64,000 nucleotides of DNA from Deinococcales bacterium (GTDB lineage: Bacteria; Deinococcota; Deinococci; Deinococcales; JAAFIG01), in contig JANXTZ010000019.1 of the NCBI GenBank assembly GCA_025352125.1, positions 1 to 64,000 on the forward strand, read 5' to 3'. Of the stretch, positions 43,243-51,459 are shown piece after piece (the stretch's first letter is position 1; every line of letters starts with the position of its first letter). The position numbers and the translations under genes are program-made. The notes below the pieces were generated by a model. The model was given only the letters and a program-made list of their open reading frames with translations, searched no databases and was not told where the DNA came from.

Positions 43243-44238
43243 TTAACTCAACATAAACTCGAGCGAATCCGCCAGACCATTGCGCCAAGTCACCCAGTTG
43301 TGCCCGCTTGGACGCTCGAGGTAACGGTGCTTGTAAGACTTATCGAACAGCATGGCGGCAAAACGACGGTTTGCACCCAATAACCATTCAAGTTGCCCAC
43401 ACTCAAGCGAGAGACGAATGGGTAATTGCTCAAGATTTTGAAATTGGTTTAACAACCATTCGCCCGCACCGCGTTTGTATTCTTCACCAGGTACGCCTTG
43501 AAACGCGCCAGATTGCGCCACAACCAAACCGAATACGTCTGGGCGTTGCATGGCAGCATAAACACTTGCCATGCCGCCCAAACTCGCACCCCACAATCCT
43601 CGGGTTGCAGAATCTCGAGAGACAGGAAATTTTGCTTCAATCTCAGGCAATGCCTCTGTCAGCAAAAACTCGAGGTACTGCGGGTTCAGGTGATACTCGA
43701 GGGTGCGGTCATTCGGCTCGAGGAACACCAGAATGGCAGGTTTGATGCGGTTGAGATGCAGCAAGTTTTCCATGACGCTGCCAAGTTTGCCCGTGCGGCG
43801 GTAAGCGACACCATCTTGCACGTAAAAGACTGGGTACACTCGAGCTTCATCAAAGTTTGGTGGCAGATAAATGTAAGCGCGGCGTGTGCCCGCAAAGACC
43901 TTGCCAGCCCAATTGAGCGAAACTGTGCGCCCCTTCGCGGCTTCAATCATAGGTTCCCTCAGAGGATGCGCCTCGTAACCCGCCAGAATCGCGGCACGAC
44001 CATATTTGTACCAAGGGTTTTCAGCCCAAACATCATTGTCAGGATCGGCAAAAGGCGTACCAGTTTCGTCCAGAAAGGCATACTCGACAAATGCCGCCTT
44101 GGGAAACTCGAGCGTGACTGAATTCCCAGCCTCGAGTTTGATGGGTTTGTCCAAACCATCGGTAAAATCGCCAATCAGGGCGTTCGCGTTTTCTGGAGCG
44201 GTAAAAATGACCTGGTTTTTAAGAATCTGAATTGGCAT
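43243..44238 (-). CDS. Esterase (Fes/enterochelin-esterase-like alpha/beta hydrolase)
   Basis: A 331-residue protein. The N-terminal 90 residues form a beta-sandwich (E-set/CBM48-like: VIFTAPENANALIGDFTDGL). The hydrolase domain has AYIYLPPNFDEARVYPVFYV, the nucleophile elbow GLWGASLGGMASVYAAM (G-x-S-x-G) and C-terminal SGHNWVTWR with the His. Similar proteins hydrolyse siderophores or carbohydrate esters. ATG 44238 is chosen because the beta-sandwich begins right there; no strong ribosome site is seen. A terminator of the ribosomal operon lies just upstream. Confidence 0.85.
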   Translation of the reverse strand: MPIQILKNQVIFTAPENANALIGDFTDGLDKPIKLEAGNSVTLEFPKAAFVEYAFLDETGTPFADPDNDVWAENPWYKYGRAAILAGYEAHPLREPMIEAAKGRTVSLNWAGKVFAGTRRAYIYLPPNFDEARVYPVFYVQDGVAYRRTGKLGSVMENLLHLNRIKPAILVFLEPNDRTLEYHLNPQYLEFLLTEALPEIEAKFPVSRDSATRGLWGASLGGMASVYAAMQRPDVFGLVVAQSGAFQGVPGEEYKRGAGEWLLNQFQNLEQLPIRLSLECGQLEWLLGANRRFAAMLFDKSYKHRYLERPSGHNWVTWRNGLADSLEFMLS

Positions 44239-44265
44239 TGCCACGAATATAACCCGCAACACGGC

Positions 44266-44296
44266 AACAAAAAACCCTCGAGAATCTCGAGGGTTT
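44266..44296 (-). terminator. Terminator of the rplM-rpsI operon, made of CTCGAG
   Basis: AAACCCTCGAGA (44272-44283) and TCTCGAGGGTTT (44285-44296) form a near-perfect 12-base palindrome, followed on the minus strand by TTTTTTG. Both stem arms contain CTCGAG. Confidence 0.88.
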
Positions 44297-44314
44297 AAAA
44301 GATTTGAATCTGTC

Positions 44315-44707
44315 TTAGCGCTTGGAAAATTGCGGCGCACGACGGGCTTTTTTCAGACCGTACTTCTTGCGCTCAACTTCCCTTGAATCGCGGGAAAGCA
44401 AACCGGCTGGCTTGAGTTTCGCACGGTTGTCGGCATCGATACGCACCAAGGCGCGAGCCAAACCAAGTTTAATCGCGTCGGCTTGACCTGTGGGTCCGCC
44501 GCCCTCAACGGTGATGGTCGCATCAAAACGACCCGCCGCACCCGTCACGCGAAGAGGCTCGAGGGCTTGAACGGCTTTAATGATGCCACGGAAGTAATCC
44601 TGGAAATCTTTACCGTTGACCGTGATGCGACCCTCGCCATTCCTGAGAAACACGCGAGCAACGCTGGACTTGCGGCGACCAGTACCATAAAAAGCTTCAA
44701 CGGTCAT
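44315..44707 (-). CDS. rpsI: 30S ribosomal protein S9 (uS9)
   Basis: A 130-residue protein with [16 protein letters not shown] at the start, [20 protein letters not shown] in the middle and the invariant basic tail [18 protein letters not shown], which reaches the ribosomal P site. The start overlaps the rplM stop by four bases. Only one or two CTCGAG sites occur, consistent with stronger sequence constraint. Confidence 0.97.
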   Translation of the reverse strand: MTVEAFYGTGRRKSSVARVFLRNGEGRITVNGKDFQDYFRGIIKAVQALEPLRVTGAAGRFDATITVEGGGPTGQADAIKLGLARALVRIDADNRAKLKPAGLLSRDSREVERKKYGLKKARRAPQFSKR

Positions 44708-45156
44708 TCTTTCACCTCGTACTTGGCGTGTGGCAACTCGAGCTTCACGGGCTTTTGTGCGGCGTGTGGGTGGTTTTCGCCACGGAACACTTTAAGGTGC
44801 GTGTGAAGTGAACGACCGAGACGACCCTTTGGCAACATGCCGAACACGGCGTGCTCGATCATGCGTTCTGGGTGCTTTTCAATGGCAACACGGGCGGTTT
44901 CTTTTTTGAGACCGCCTTGGTAGCCACTGTAACGGGTGTAAACCTTGGTGTCGAGCTTGCCACCAGTCAAAACGACTTTTTCGGCGTTTAACACAATCAC
45001 AAAATCGCCATTGGCGAGTTGCGGGGTGTAATCGGGTTTGTGTTTGCCACGAATGAGCGTTGCAATGCTGGTCGCCAGACGACCAAGCGTCAACCCAGTC
45101 GCGTCGATCACGACCCAGTTGGCTTCGGTTCTTTGGGGAAGGTAAGTTTTGAACAC
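44704..45156 (-). CDS. rplM: 50S ribosomal protein L13 (uL13)
   Basis: A 150-residue protein: [56 protein letters not shown] and [20 protein letters not shown] are all standard L13. GTG 45156 lies seven bases after GGAGG. It heads the rplM-rpsI operon; a promoter is at 45305-45333 and a leader of about 140 bases precedes the start. Confidence 0.97.
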   Translation of the reverse strand: MFKTYLPQRTEANWVVIDATGLTLGRLATSIATLIRGKHKPDYTPQLANGDFVIVLNAEKVVLTGGKLDTKVYTRYSGYQGGLKKETARVAIEKHPERMIEHAVFGMLPKGRLGRSLHTHLKVFRGENHPHAAQKPVKLELPHAKYEVKE

Positions 45157-45304
45157 GAGATATCCTCCGAAATCTGAACACGAATGCCCAGAATGGTTTG
45201 CCGCTTTTCAGGTCCGTACTGATTTTCGGGGGAACATCATCGGACTGTTTCGGAGGGCGACTCCGAGGATCGTACCCCTACCAAGGTTACGACACCGAAT
45301 TGGG

Positions 45305-45333
45305 ATAGTATCACGACTTTCTCGAGTTGACAA
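45305..45333 (-). promoter_or_regulatory. Promoter of the rplM-rpsI operon
   Basis: Minus strand TTGTCA (45333-45328), 17 bases, TACTAT (45310-45305). The 140-base leader between here and rplM contains GC-rich inverted segments (around 45245-45275) that could fold. Confidence 0.7.
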
Positions 45334-45464
45334 ATAAATTCAAAATCCCGAGTGGCACAAGTTAATCACAAATCTCCAGCGAAATGCAAAGCAAGGGAAA
45401 CTTTGAAAAATACATTTCATTAAATCTGGAAATCTCGAGCTTCATGTTAAAAAACGTTGTACTC

Positions 45465-45491
45465 GAGGGCGATCACGAGGGTCGCCCCTAC
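45465..45491. repeat. GTAGGGGC palindromic repeat, intergenic copy
   Basis: GGGCGA and TCGCCC form the stem and the right flank is CCTAC, the same boundary as at 50189 and 57091. It lies between the rplM promoter and rplY, in a 270-base spacer (45334-45589) with no other gene. Confidence 0.65.
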
Positions 45492-45589
45492 ATTTAGAAA
45501 ATTTTATGGTTTTTTGCTCTTCCAAGAACCGCCTTCATGGTGTACACTTCCAAGGCTGCCTGGAAAAACGGGCGTTGGAGGAATCACAA

Positions 45590-46195
45590 ATGGAATTAAA
45601 TGTCTTTGACCGTTCGCAAAAAACCAGTGCCTTACGCGCTGATGGAATGCTGCCCGCAGTGGTGTACGACAAGAAAAGCAACCGCTCAATCTACCTCGAG
45701 CGCAAAGCTTTCGATAAGGTCTTTCGTGCGGTGAGCACCCACGGAGTCATCACCCTAAAGTTCGAGAATGGTGACAGCCTCGAGACGCTGGTCAAAGCCG
45801 TGGCGATGGACAAGCGCAAGCGCATTCCAGAACACGCTGACTTTGTGATCGTGTCTGACGAGCCAGTCGAAGTGGTCGTGCCAATTCACACCAAGGGTAT
45901 TGCCAGAGGCGTGAAAGAACAAGGCGGCGTGCTTGACATTGTGCTGCACACCCTGACGATCAAATGCTCACCGAAGAACATTCCACAAGAACTTGTGGTG
46001 GACATCAGCGATGTTGGTTTGGGTCAACCCGTTCATGCCAGCGATGTTGTGCTTCCAGAGGGCGTCAAGCTCGTCTCGGATTCCAAAGCCACCGTGTTAA
46101 CCATCCACCAACCACGCGGCGCAGAAAATGTTGCTGCCGTCGTTGCGGGCACAGAGCCAGAAGTCATCACCAAAGGCAAAAAAGAAGCCGAGTAA
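45590..46195 (+). CDS. rplY: 50S ribosomal protein L25, CTC/TL5 type (bL25)
   Basis: A 201-residue protein of the long CTC/TL5 type found in Thermus and Deinococcus. The N-terminal L25 domain (ALRADGMLPAVVYDKKSNRS; AVAMDKRKRIPEHADFVIV) binds 5S rRNA; the second domain (EVVVPIHTKGIARGVKEQGG; KCSPKNIPQELVVDISDVGL) follows; the tail is Ala/Val/Glu-rich. GGAGG lies nine bases before ATG 45590. Terminator and pth follow. Confidence 0.95.
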   Translation: MELNVFDRSQKTSALRADGMLPAVVYDKKSNRSIYLERKAFDKVFRAVSTHGVITLKFENGDSLETLVKAVAMDKRKRIPEHADFVIVSDEPVEVVVPIHTKGIARGVKEQGGVLDIVLHTLTIKCSPKNIPQELVVDISDVGLGQPVHASDVVLPEGVKLVSDSKATVLTIHQPRGAENVAAVVAGTEPEVITKGKKEAE

Positions 46196-46219
46196 GCTAT
46201 CAGAATCTCGAGAGATTCA

Positions 46220-46246
46220 AGGGCGCTCGAGAGGGCGCTCTTTTTA
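46220..46246 (+). terminator. Terminator after rplY
   Basis: AGGGCGC and GCGCTCT pair (one G-U) around a loop containing CTCGAG remnants, followed by TTTTTATT. A small stem GAATCT/AGATTC with a CGAG loop (46203-46218) precedes it. Confidence 0.7.
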
Positions 46247-46273
46247 TTGGAGTACAGTGTTTTCGGAGCAATC

Positions 46274-46894
46274 ATGAGCATTCAATTGATCGTTGGGCTG
46301 GGCAACCCAGGAGTGCAATACGCCAAAACCAGGCACAACATTGGTTTTATGGTGCTCGAGGAATTGGCAAAACGCGCCAATATCAGTTTGATCAAAAACC
46401 CCAACCTCGAGCTTGGAGAATGGCGCGTCGGAGCTGGGAAGCTGCACCTGATGAAGCCACTCACGTTCATGAATTTGTCTGGAAGTGCCGTTGTGCCGTT
46501 CGCCCGATTTCACAAACTCGAGTCTAGTCAAATTTTGGTCGTGCATGACGATCTTGATCTTCCATTTGGACGCTTGCGCTTTCGACTTGGCGGCTCGAGC
46601 GGTGGGCAGAACGGCGTCAAAGACATTACCGCCAAACTTGGCACAGACGCATTTGTGCGTCTCAAAGTTGGTATCTCGAGACCCCCTGAAGGTTGGGAGG
46701 TTGTAAACTGGGTGCTTTCGGGATTTCAAGCCAGTGAAACAGCACTGCTCGAGCAAGTGATCAAAACGGCTGCGGATGCGGTGATTGGCGCGACTCGAGA
46801 TGGATTTCATAAGGCACAAGCAGATTTTAACGGCACGGATTTACGTCCGAAACCAGAACCTAAGCTCGTGGAAACTCGAGCAGAAGCCAGCTAA
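46274..46894 (+). CDS. pth: Peptidyl-tRNA hydrolase
   Basis: A 206-residue Pth: LIVGLGNPGVQYAKTRHNIG contains the catalytic His; MKPLTFMNLSGSAV and VVHDDLDLPFGRLRFRLGGS (active-site Asp) follow, then SGGQNGVKDI. It frees tRNA from stalled peptidyl-tRNA. ATG 46274 fits the family start. The C-terminal tail is longer and charged (PKPEPKLVETRAEAS). Follows rplY, a common pairing. Confidence 0.95.
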   Translation: MSIQLIVGLGNPGVQYAKTRHNIGFMVLEELAKRANISLIKNPNLELGEWRVGAGKLHLMKPLTFMNLSGSAVVPFARFHKLESSQILVVHDDLDLPFGRLRFRLGGSSGGQNGVKDITAKLGTDAFVRLKVGISRPPEGWEVVNWVLSGFQASETALLEQVIKTAADAVIGATRDGFHKAQADFNGTDLRPKPEPKLVETRAEAS

Positions 46895-46902
46895 GCGTTG
46901 GT

Positions 46903-46908
46903 TATAAT
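46903..46908 (+). promoter_or_regulatory. -10 box upstream of the DUF2200 gene
   Basis: A consensus TATAAT. Transcription would start about seven bases later, giving a leader of about 40 bases with GGAGG before ATG 46959. No clear -35. Confidence 0.5.
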
Positions 46909-46958
46909 CAATGCGCACTCAGGTAAAAATGCGCGTATTTCGACCCAACGGAGGACTG

Positions 46959-47309
46959 ATGAAAAACGATTACCGCATTCCGACGATGAAATTCTCGAGT
47001 GTGTATCCGCTGTATGTGCAAAAAGTGGAACGCAAAAACCGCACCAGACAAGAAGTTGACCAGGTGATCTGCTGGCTAACTGGCTATAGCGAGACAGGTT
47101 TACAGGAACAGATTGACAACAAAAGTGACTTCCAGACTTTTTTTGCACAAGCTCCGGCAATCCATCCAAACAGCTCGCTGATTAGAGGCGTGGTCTGTGG
47201 TGTGCGCGTGGAAGAAATTGAGAATCCCTTGGTGCAGAAGGTGCGATTCTTGGACAAACTGATTGATGAACTCGCCAAGGGGAAAGCCCTCGAGAAGGTC
47301 ATGCGGTGA
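46959..47309 (+). CDS. DUF2200 family protein
   Basis: A 116-residue protein with [20 protein letters not shown] and [20 protein letters not shown], matching DUF2200 (widespread, cytoplasmic, unknown function). The C-terminus has [25 protein letters not shown] lies six bases before ATG 46959; the upstream in-frame ATG 46911 is only two bases after the -10 and is rejected. Confidence 0.85.
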   Translation: MKNDYRIPTMKFSSVYPLYVQKVERKNRTRQEVDQVICWLTGYSETGLQEQIDNKSDFQTFFAQAPAIHPNSSLIRGVVCGVRVEEIENPLVQKVRFLDKLIDELAKGKALEKVMR

Positions 47310-47330
47310 TGCCAGATACCGCGATTCGCT

Positions 47331-48080
47331 TCAAACGGCTTTGATCGGTAACGGAAACACCGCGCCCGTTTTTGGTTCGCTGCCAATCCAAACCTCAACG
47401 CCGTACAATTCGCGCAGCAATTGCGGTTGCAGCACCTCGAGCGGCGTGCCATCGGCAACCACTTTCGAGCCGTTCAGGGCGATCACGCGGTCAACCCGAG
47501 AGGCGTAAGGCAGGTCATGGGCAATAAACACGATGCTCGAGCCGTTTGCGGCGCGTTCTTGCAAGGTTTCGAGCAATCGCATTTGATAGCGTGGGTCGAG
47601 TCCTGAAAGTGGTTCGTCGAGCAGCAAAATTTTAGTTTTCCTTGAAAGCGTCATGGCAATCCAGGCGCGGCGGGCTTCGCCTGTCGAGAGTTTGGTCATG
47701 GGAACAAACTCGAGGCTCCCGAGTTCCATGGCGCGAATCGCGGCGGCTCGAGCCTCCTGTTTGGGTTCGGCTTGGTCGATCAACTCGGCTATTGTTAACG
47801 GAAATGGTACGGTAGTTTGCGCTGGCAAAAATCCGAGGCGTCGCGCGATACCAGCTTTGGAAAATTCGGTCATGGGTTTGCCCTCGAGCAACATCTCGCC
47901 GTCGTGCAACTCGAGTGGGGCTAAACCTGCGAAGGCTCGGATGAGGGTGGTTTTGCCTGCACCGTTCGCACCAATAATCGCGGTAATTTCGCCCGCTTTA
48001 AACTCGAGGTTGACCTCTTCAACAATGATTCTTGCACCTCGGCGGACACGAACATTTTTGGCTTCTAACAATGTGGTCAT
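47331..48080 (-). CDS. ABC importer ATPase (BtuD/FecE/HmuV type)
   Basis: A 249-residue ATPase: Walker A IIGANGAGKTTLIRAF, Q-loop FLPAQTTVPFP, signature LSTGEARRAWIAM (LSTGE in place of LSGGE), Walker B TKILLLDEPLSGLDP and H-loop FIAHDLPYAS. It powers the FecCD-type permease encoded upstream, whose stop overlaps this ATG (ATGA). The complex imports a corrinoid, heme or ferric siderophore. Confidence 0.9.
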   Translation of the reverse strand: MTTLLEAKNVRVRRGARIIVEEVNLEFKAGEITAIIGANGAGKTTLIRAFAGLAPLELHDGEMLLEGKPMTEFSKAGIARRLGFLPAQTTVPFPLTIAELIDQAEPKQEARAAAIRAMELGSLEFVPMTKLSTGEARRAWIAMTLSRKTKILLLDEPLSGLDPRYQMRLLETLQERAANGSSIVFIAHDLPYASRVDRVIALNGSKVVADGTPLEVLQPQLLRELYGVEVWIGSEPKTGAVFPLPIKAV

Positions 48081-49093
48081 TGCGCTCGCCTCGAGAGGAA
48101 AATCAGGTAAATCCCTCCGACCAAAGTCGTGAATGCACCGGCTGGAACTTCGTTTGGAGCAAGTAAGGTGCGTCCAAGCAAATCTGAGAGCGACACCGCG
48201 ATTGCACCGATCAGACACGCGGCGGGAATCAAACGGCGGTAATCCGTGCCAAGCAGCGCTCGAGCCAGACCTGCGGCAATCAAACCAACAAATCCCAGCA
48301 AGCCACTCGTACCGACGGCGACGCCAGTCAACACGGCTGCCAGGAAGATCAGACCGTTTCGGGCAACTCGAGCATTCAAACCCAAATTTTGCGAGACATC
48401 ATCGCCGAGTTGTACCAGGTTTGCGGCGCGTCCGAGCAAGAAGGCAATGATAATGGCAGGAACGGCAATCGGCAGCATGGCATTCAATTGCGGTGTGCCT
48501 TGGGCATAAAACCCGCCAACCACCCAACCGATCACATTGGCACTCGAAGGACTCGAACCGAGCGCCAGAAGCAATGCCAGCCCCGCGACGCTGATGGAGG
48601 CGAAACTGACGCCAACCAGGGCGCGGCGTTCGCTCGAGGTGTCCTGGGTAAAGCGTGTGACCAGGAATGCCGCCTCGAGCGCACCAAGAACACCGAGAAC
48701 AGGCGTGCCAAAACCGGCGTAACCACTGACTTGCAGCAACACGGCATTGAGCGCCGAAAACCCTGCCAGCCCAAGCAGGTACGGGTCGGCGAGGCTGGTG
48801 CGAAAGCTGCTTTGAAGGAGTGGTCCAGCCAAACCGAGGCAAGCACCAACGGCAACGGTCAGGAAGACTCGAGGGGCGCGAACTTCACCCATGATTTGGT
48901 TGAGGGTGGAGTCCCCTCGACCCGAAACCCAGGCGAGCACATCTTGCAAACTGACGGGATACGAACCGACCACCAGCGAAATGGCAATCACAATCACCAG
49001 CACAACAACAAGTACCAAAAACCAGAAGACCACCGTGCCGCGCTCGAGTGGCAGCACAGAACGAGAATGTTGAGGGTTGACGGGTTCAATCAT
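48077..49093 (-). CDS. FecCD-family ABC importer permease
   Basis: A 338-residue permease with about ten membrane helices. Family landmarks: GEVRAPRVFLTVAVGACLGL, GLAGFSALNAVLLQ, AAVLTGVAVGTSGLLGFVGL and AGLARALLGTDYRRLIPAAC. Such permeases form homodimers with a BtuD-type ATPase. It lies 78 bases downstream of the binding-protein gene, across a terminator-like hairpin. Confidence 0.9.
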   Translation of the reverse strand: MIEPVNPQHSRSVLPLERGTVVFWFLVLVVVLVIVIAISLVVGSYPVSLQDVLAWVSGRGDSTLNQIMGEVRAPRVFLTVAVGACLGLAGPLLQSSFRTSLADPYLLGLAGFSALNAVLLQVSGYAGFGTPVLGVLGALEAAFLVTRFTQDTSSERRALVGVSFASISVAGLALLLALGSSPSSANVIGWVVGGFYAQGTPQLNAMLPIAVPAIIIAFLLGRAANLVQLGDDVSQNLGLNARVARNGLIFLAAVLTGVAVGTSGLLGFVGLIAAGLARALLGTDYRRLIPAACLIGAIAVSLSDLLGRTLLAPNEVPAGAFTTLVGGIYLIFLSRRAQ

Positions 49094-49120
49094 TGAGCTT
49101 CCTCGAGATTTCTAAAAAAA

Positions 49121-49148
49121 TTGGGAACGGATTTGCACCCGTTCCCAA
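49121..49148 (-). terminator. Hairpin terminator between binding protein and permease genes
   Basis: TTGGGAACGG pairs with CCGTTCCCAA (10 base pairs, 8-base loop), followed on the minus strand by TTTTTTT. It should reduce read-through into the permease and ATPase genes so the binding protein is made in excess. Confidence 0.78.
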
Positions 49149-49171
49149 AGGATAACCTGAATTTCGGCGCT

Positions 49172-50080
49172 TTACTTTTTGGGGTAGAGCAAACCGAGCA
49201 ACGTGCTCATCGATTCGGCGGCGCGAGGACCTGGGGCGGTCACAAACGGGTCAGCGTCGAGCAAATGCACACGGTTGTTCTTCACGGCGTTCAAGTTTTT
49301 GTACGCGGGTTGCGTCTCGAGTTTCTCGAGTGGACTTGGGGCGTAAGCACCTGTGGCGGTGCGTGGACGGAATGCCAGAATCACATCGGGGTTTGACGCC
49401 ACGATTTGCTCGAGGCTGAGGACCACAAAGCCTGGTTGACGCGGGTCGGCGCTCGGCGTGCCTTTGGCAACGTTAACCGCACCGAGTTTCTCGAGCAGGT
49501 CACCGATGTAGGTTTCGTCGGTGGTGCTAAAGCTTTGCCCGCCCGCCGCCAGCAACGCCAGCACTTTTGGATGGTTGGTGGTTGGCACTTTGGCGATCAC
49601 ACGTTTGATTTTGGATTGCAAGAATTGCAGTGCGACCTTGGCTTGCGCCTCTTGCCTGGTCAGTTGCCCAATCAGGGTATAATTGTCGTACACGTCCTTC
49701 AGGCTCGAGTCTGCGGTGACAATTAACGGCACGCTAAGTGCGCCCAAGGCTCGAGCTTGTGCGGCGGTTGTGCCGACGCTGCCGAGCATCAGGTCTGGTT
49801 TGAGTGCCAGAATTTTTTCGATGTCGGGACGGTAGGCGCTGCCGACTTCGGGAATGCTTTTGACTTTGTTTTCTGGATAGGTGGCGCTCGAGGGGCGACC
49901 AATTGGGTTTAAGCCAATGTCGATCATGATTTCGGTGGTGGTCAGCGACAAGGCAACGACGCGTTTGACTGGTGCATTGATGGTCACGCTGCGACCAAGG
50001 GCGTCACGAATGGTCAATGGGGCAGCAAGGGCAAGACCAGCAAAAAGCGCACTCAGCGCGATAGAACGGGATATTTTCAT
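49172..50080 (-). CDS. Periplasmic substrate-binding protein (BtuF/HmuT-like)
   Basis: A 302-residue protein with a signal peptide (MKISRSIALSALFAGLALAA) and a class III binding-protein fold: TIRDALGRSVTINAPVKRVV, then ALSLTTTEIMIDIGL, EVGSAYRPDIEKILALKPDL, and C-terminal LLDADPFVTAPGPRAAESM. These are typical of cobalamin, heme or siderophore binding proteins. It is soluble rather than a lipoprotein (no lipobox). First gene of the importer operon on the minus strand. Confidence 0.9.
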   Translation of the reverse strand: MKISRSIALSALFAGLALAAPLTIRDALGRSVTINAPVKRVVALSLTTTEIMIDIGLNPIGRPSSATYPENKVKSIPEVGSAYRPDIEKILALKPDLMLGSVGTTAAQARALGALSVPLIVTADSSLKDVYDNYTLIGQLTRQEAQAKVALQFLQSKIKRVIAKVPTTNHPKVLALLAAGGQSFSTTDETYIGDLLEKLGAVNVAKGTPSADPRQPGFVVLSLEQIVASNPDVILAFRPRTATGAYAPSPLEKLETQPAYKNLNAVKNNRVHLLDADPFVTAPGPRAAESMSTLLGLLYPKK

Positions 50081-50188
50081 GGCGACTCCTCGAGAAATTT
50101 CTAAAAACTCTGCAACATTTCGTTACAGGCGAATTGAACCTTAACCGTGATTGTCTTGAAGAATGTCCCAATAGCAAATTTAAATCAG

Positions 50189-50221
50189 CGTAGGGGCGAA
50201 CACAAGGTTCGCCCTGTGGGA
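50189..50221. repeat. GTAGGGGC palindromic repeat, intergenic copy
   Basis: AGGGGCGAAC and GTTCGCCCT form the stem, left flank CGTAGGGGC. It lies in the 170-base spacer (50081-50253) between the importer operon and the HAD gene, which holds no other gene. Confidence 0.7.
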
Positions 50222-50253
50222 CGATGGTTTCTCACGGATGAACACCAAAAAAA

Positions 50254-50922
50254 TTAATTTTTCAGTTCCTCGAGAATCGTGGTCAATGGTGTTTCCAAAC
50301 TTTCGATTCGGTGCACACCCAACGGAAACTCGAGGTGTTGCGTGATCTGATTTGGGACGGCGATGGCGTACATTCCTGCCGCCAGCGCCGCTTTCGATCC
50401 GTTCGGTGAATCCTCAATTGCCGCACAAACCCCAGGCTCGAGGTTGAACGCTTTTGCGGCAGCCAGATACAACTCTGGGTCGGGTTTGACGACTTTGACA
50501 TCATCTTTGGTTTTCACGACTTCAAAACGATCCTCGAGTGAATAATGTTTGAGCCAGCCGTAAATCCATTCGTTTCCCGAACTCGAGGCGAGTCCGACCC
50601 GCAAACCCAGCGCTTTGGCTTGATCGAGCGTCGTTAGCACCCCTGGCAGCAGGCTTGAAGCCCGAATCAACTTGAGCACCCGAGGGCGAATGCGGGCATG
50701 GATGACGGCATGGTCAAAGCTTTGACCCGTCAGTTCCTCGAGATGCGCGATTGGATCAAACGCGCCCCACGTGCCAATGCCGACACCCCAACGTTGAATG
50801 TCGAGCGTTTGATCGTACTCCTGATAAAGTTCTGTCCAGGCTTGAAATTCTGGAGTTTCGGTATCCAGGATGGTGCCGTCAAAATCAAAAATAAGGGCTT
50901 CTATGTTCACGCCTTGCAGCAT
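50254..50922 (-). CDS. HAD-family phosphatase (beta-phosphoglucomutase-like)
   Basis: A 222-residue HAD protein: motif I ALIFDFDGTILDTETPEFQA, motif II LASSSGNEW, motif III KPDPELYLAAAK, motif IV CAAIEDSPNGSKAALAAGM. The cap is the small helical type of beta-phosphoglucomutase relatives, which act on sugar phosphates or nucleotides. Start ATG 50922 has no clear ribosome site; GTG 50910 is possible. Confidence 0.9.
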   Translation of the reverse strand: MLQGVNIEALIFDFDGTILDTETPEFQAWTELYQEYDQTLDIQRWGVGIGTWGAFDPIAHLEELTGQSFDHAVIHARIRPRVLKLIRASSLLPGVLTTLDQAKALGLRVGLASSSGNEWIYGWLKHYSLEDRFEVVKTKDDVKVVKPDPELYLAAAKAFNLEPGVCAAIEDSPNGSKAALAAGMYAIAVPNQITQHLEFPLGVHRIESLETPLTTILEELKN

Positions 50923-50961
50923 ATCTCGAGCGGCATCAGGGAATCATCAGGCACGACACGG

Positions 50962-50991
50962 TAATCTGGGATCATGACGAGGCACGCATGA
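50962..50991 (+). promoter_or_regulatory. Leaderless five-codon ORF overlapping a cupin start
   Basis: TAATCT (50962-50967) is followed after six bases by ATG 50974, which encodes MTRHA and ends at TGA 50989-50991. That stop overlaps the ATG of the cupin gene (50988). GAGG at 50979 lies within the mini-ORF and can act as the ribosome site for the cupin. Confidence 0.4.
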
Positions 50992-51281
50992 AAGGCACAC
51001 ACCTGGCTCGAGTCACCAAAGCCCAGCAACAAGGATTTAAAATTCCGCTCGAGAACACGCGCGTCGAAACCTGGTTTTTGAACGCTGCGCTTGAGCAAAC
51101 TGCTGAGGTTGAAGTGATGTACTTGGCACTCGAGGGACAGGTCGTGATTGACATTGGACTTGAATTTGTGCACTTGCGCAACGGCGAATCTGTGGTGATT
51201 GAGGCAAAAAAACTGCATCGCCTCAGCCCAGTGGGTGAAGCGGTGGTGCTTTGCATCTCGAGTTTAAAAAGTTTGGTTTGA
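50988..51281 (+). CDS. Small cupin-like protein
   Basis: A 97-residue beta-barrel protein: ENTRVETWFLNAALEQTAEV, MYLALEGQVVIDIGLEFVHL and ESVVIEAKKLHRLSPVGEAV match a single-domain cupin, although only one candidate metal His (KKLHRLSP) is evident, so metal binding is doubtful. It may begin by re-initiation from the overlapping mini-ORF. A terminator follows. Confidence 0.75.
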   Translation: MKGTHLARVTKAQQQGFKIPLENTRVETWFLNAALEQTAEVEVMYLALEGQVVIDIGLEFVHLRNGESVVIEAKKLHRLSPVGEAVVLCISSLKSLV

Positions 51282-51289
51282 ATGCCGAT

Positions 51290-51313
51290 GCCGAAATCGA
51301 ATTCGGCGTTTTA
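51290..51313 (+). terminator. Terminator after the small cupin gene
   Basis: GCCGAA (51290-51295) pairs with TTCGGC (51302-51307) over a short loop, followed by GTTTTATC. The next 100 bases hold only the promoter at 51411. Confidence 0.65.
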
Positions 51314-51410
51314 TCAACTTTTTACAACCCGAACAGAACTTTACCGTAAACGCTTTCGTTCAAATAGCATTCGGAAATGCTGTCCAGGACATCACTTTCA
51401 TTTGTGCCTC

Positions 51411-51439
51411 TTGTAACAAACCAAATGCTTTGTTAATAT
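51411..51439 (+). promoter_or_regulatory. Promoter of the methyltransferase gene
   Basis: TTGTAA (51411-51416), 17 bases, TAATAT (51434-51439). GGAGG follows at 51447 before ATG 51460. Confidence 0.65.
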
Positions 51440-51459
51440 CCTCCTCGGAGGCGACAATT

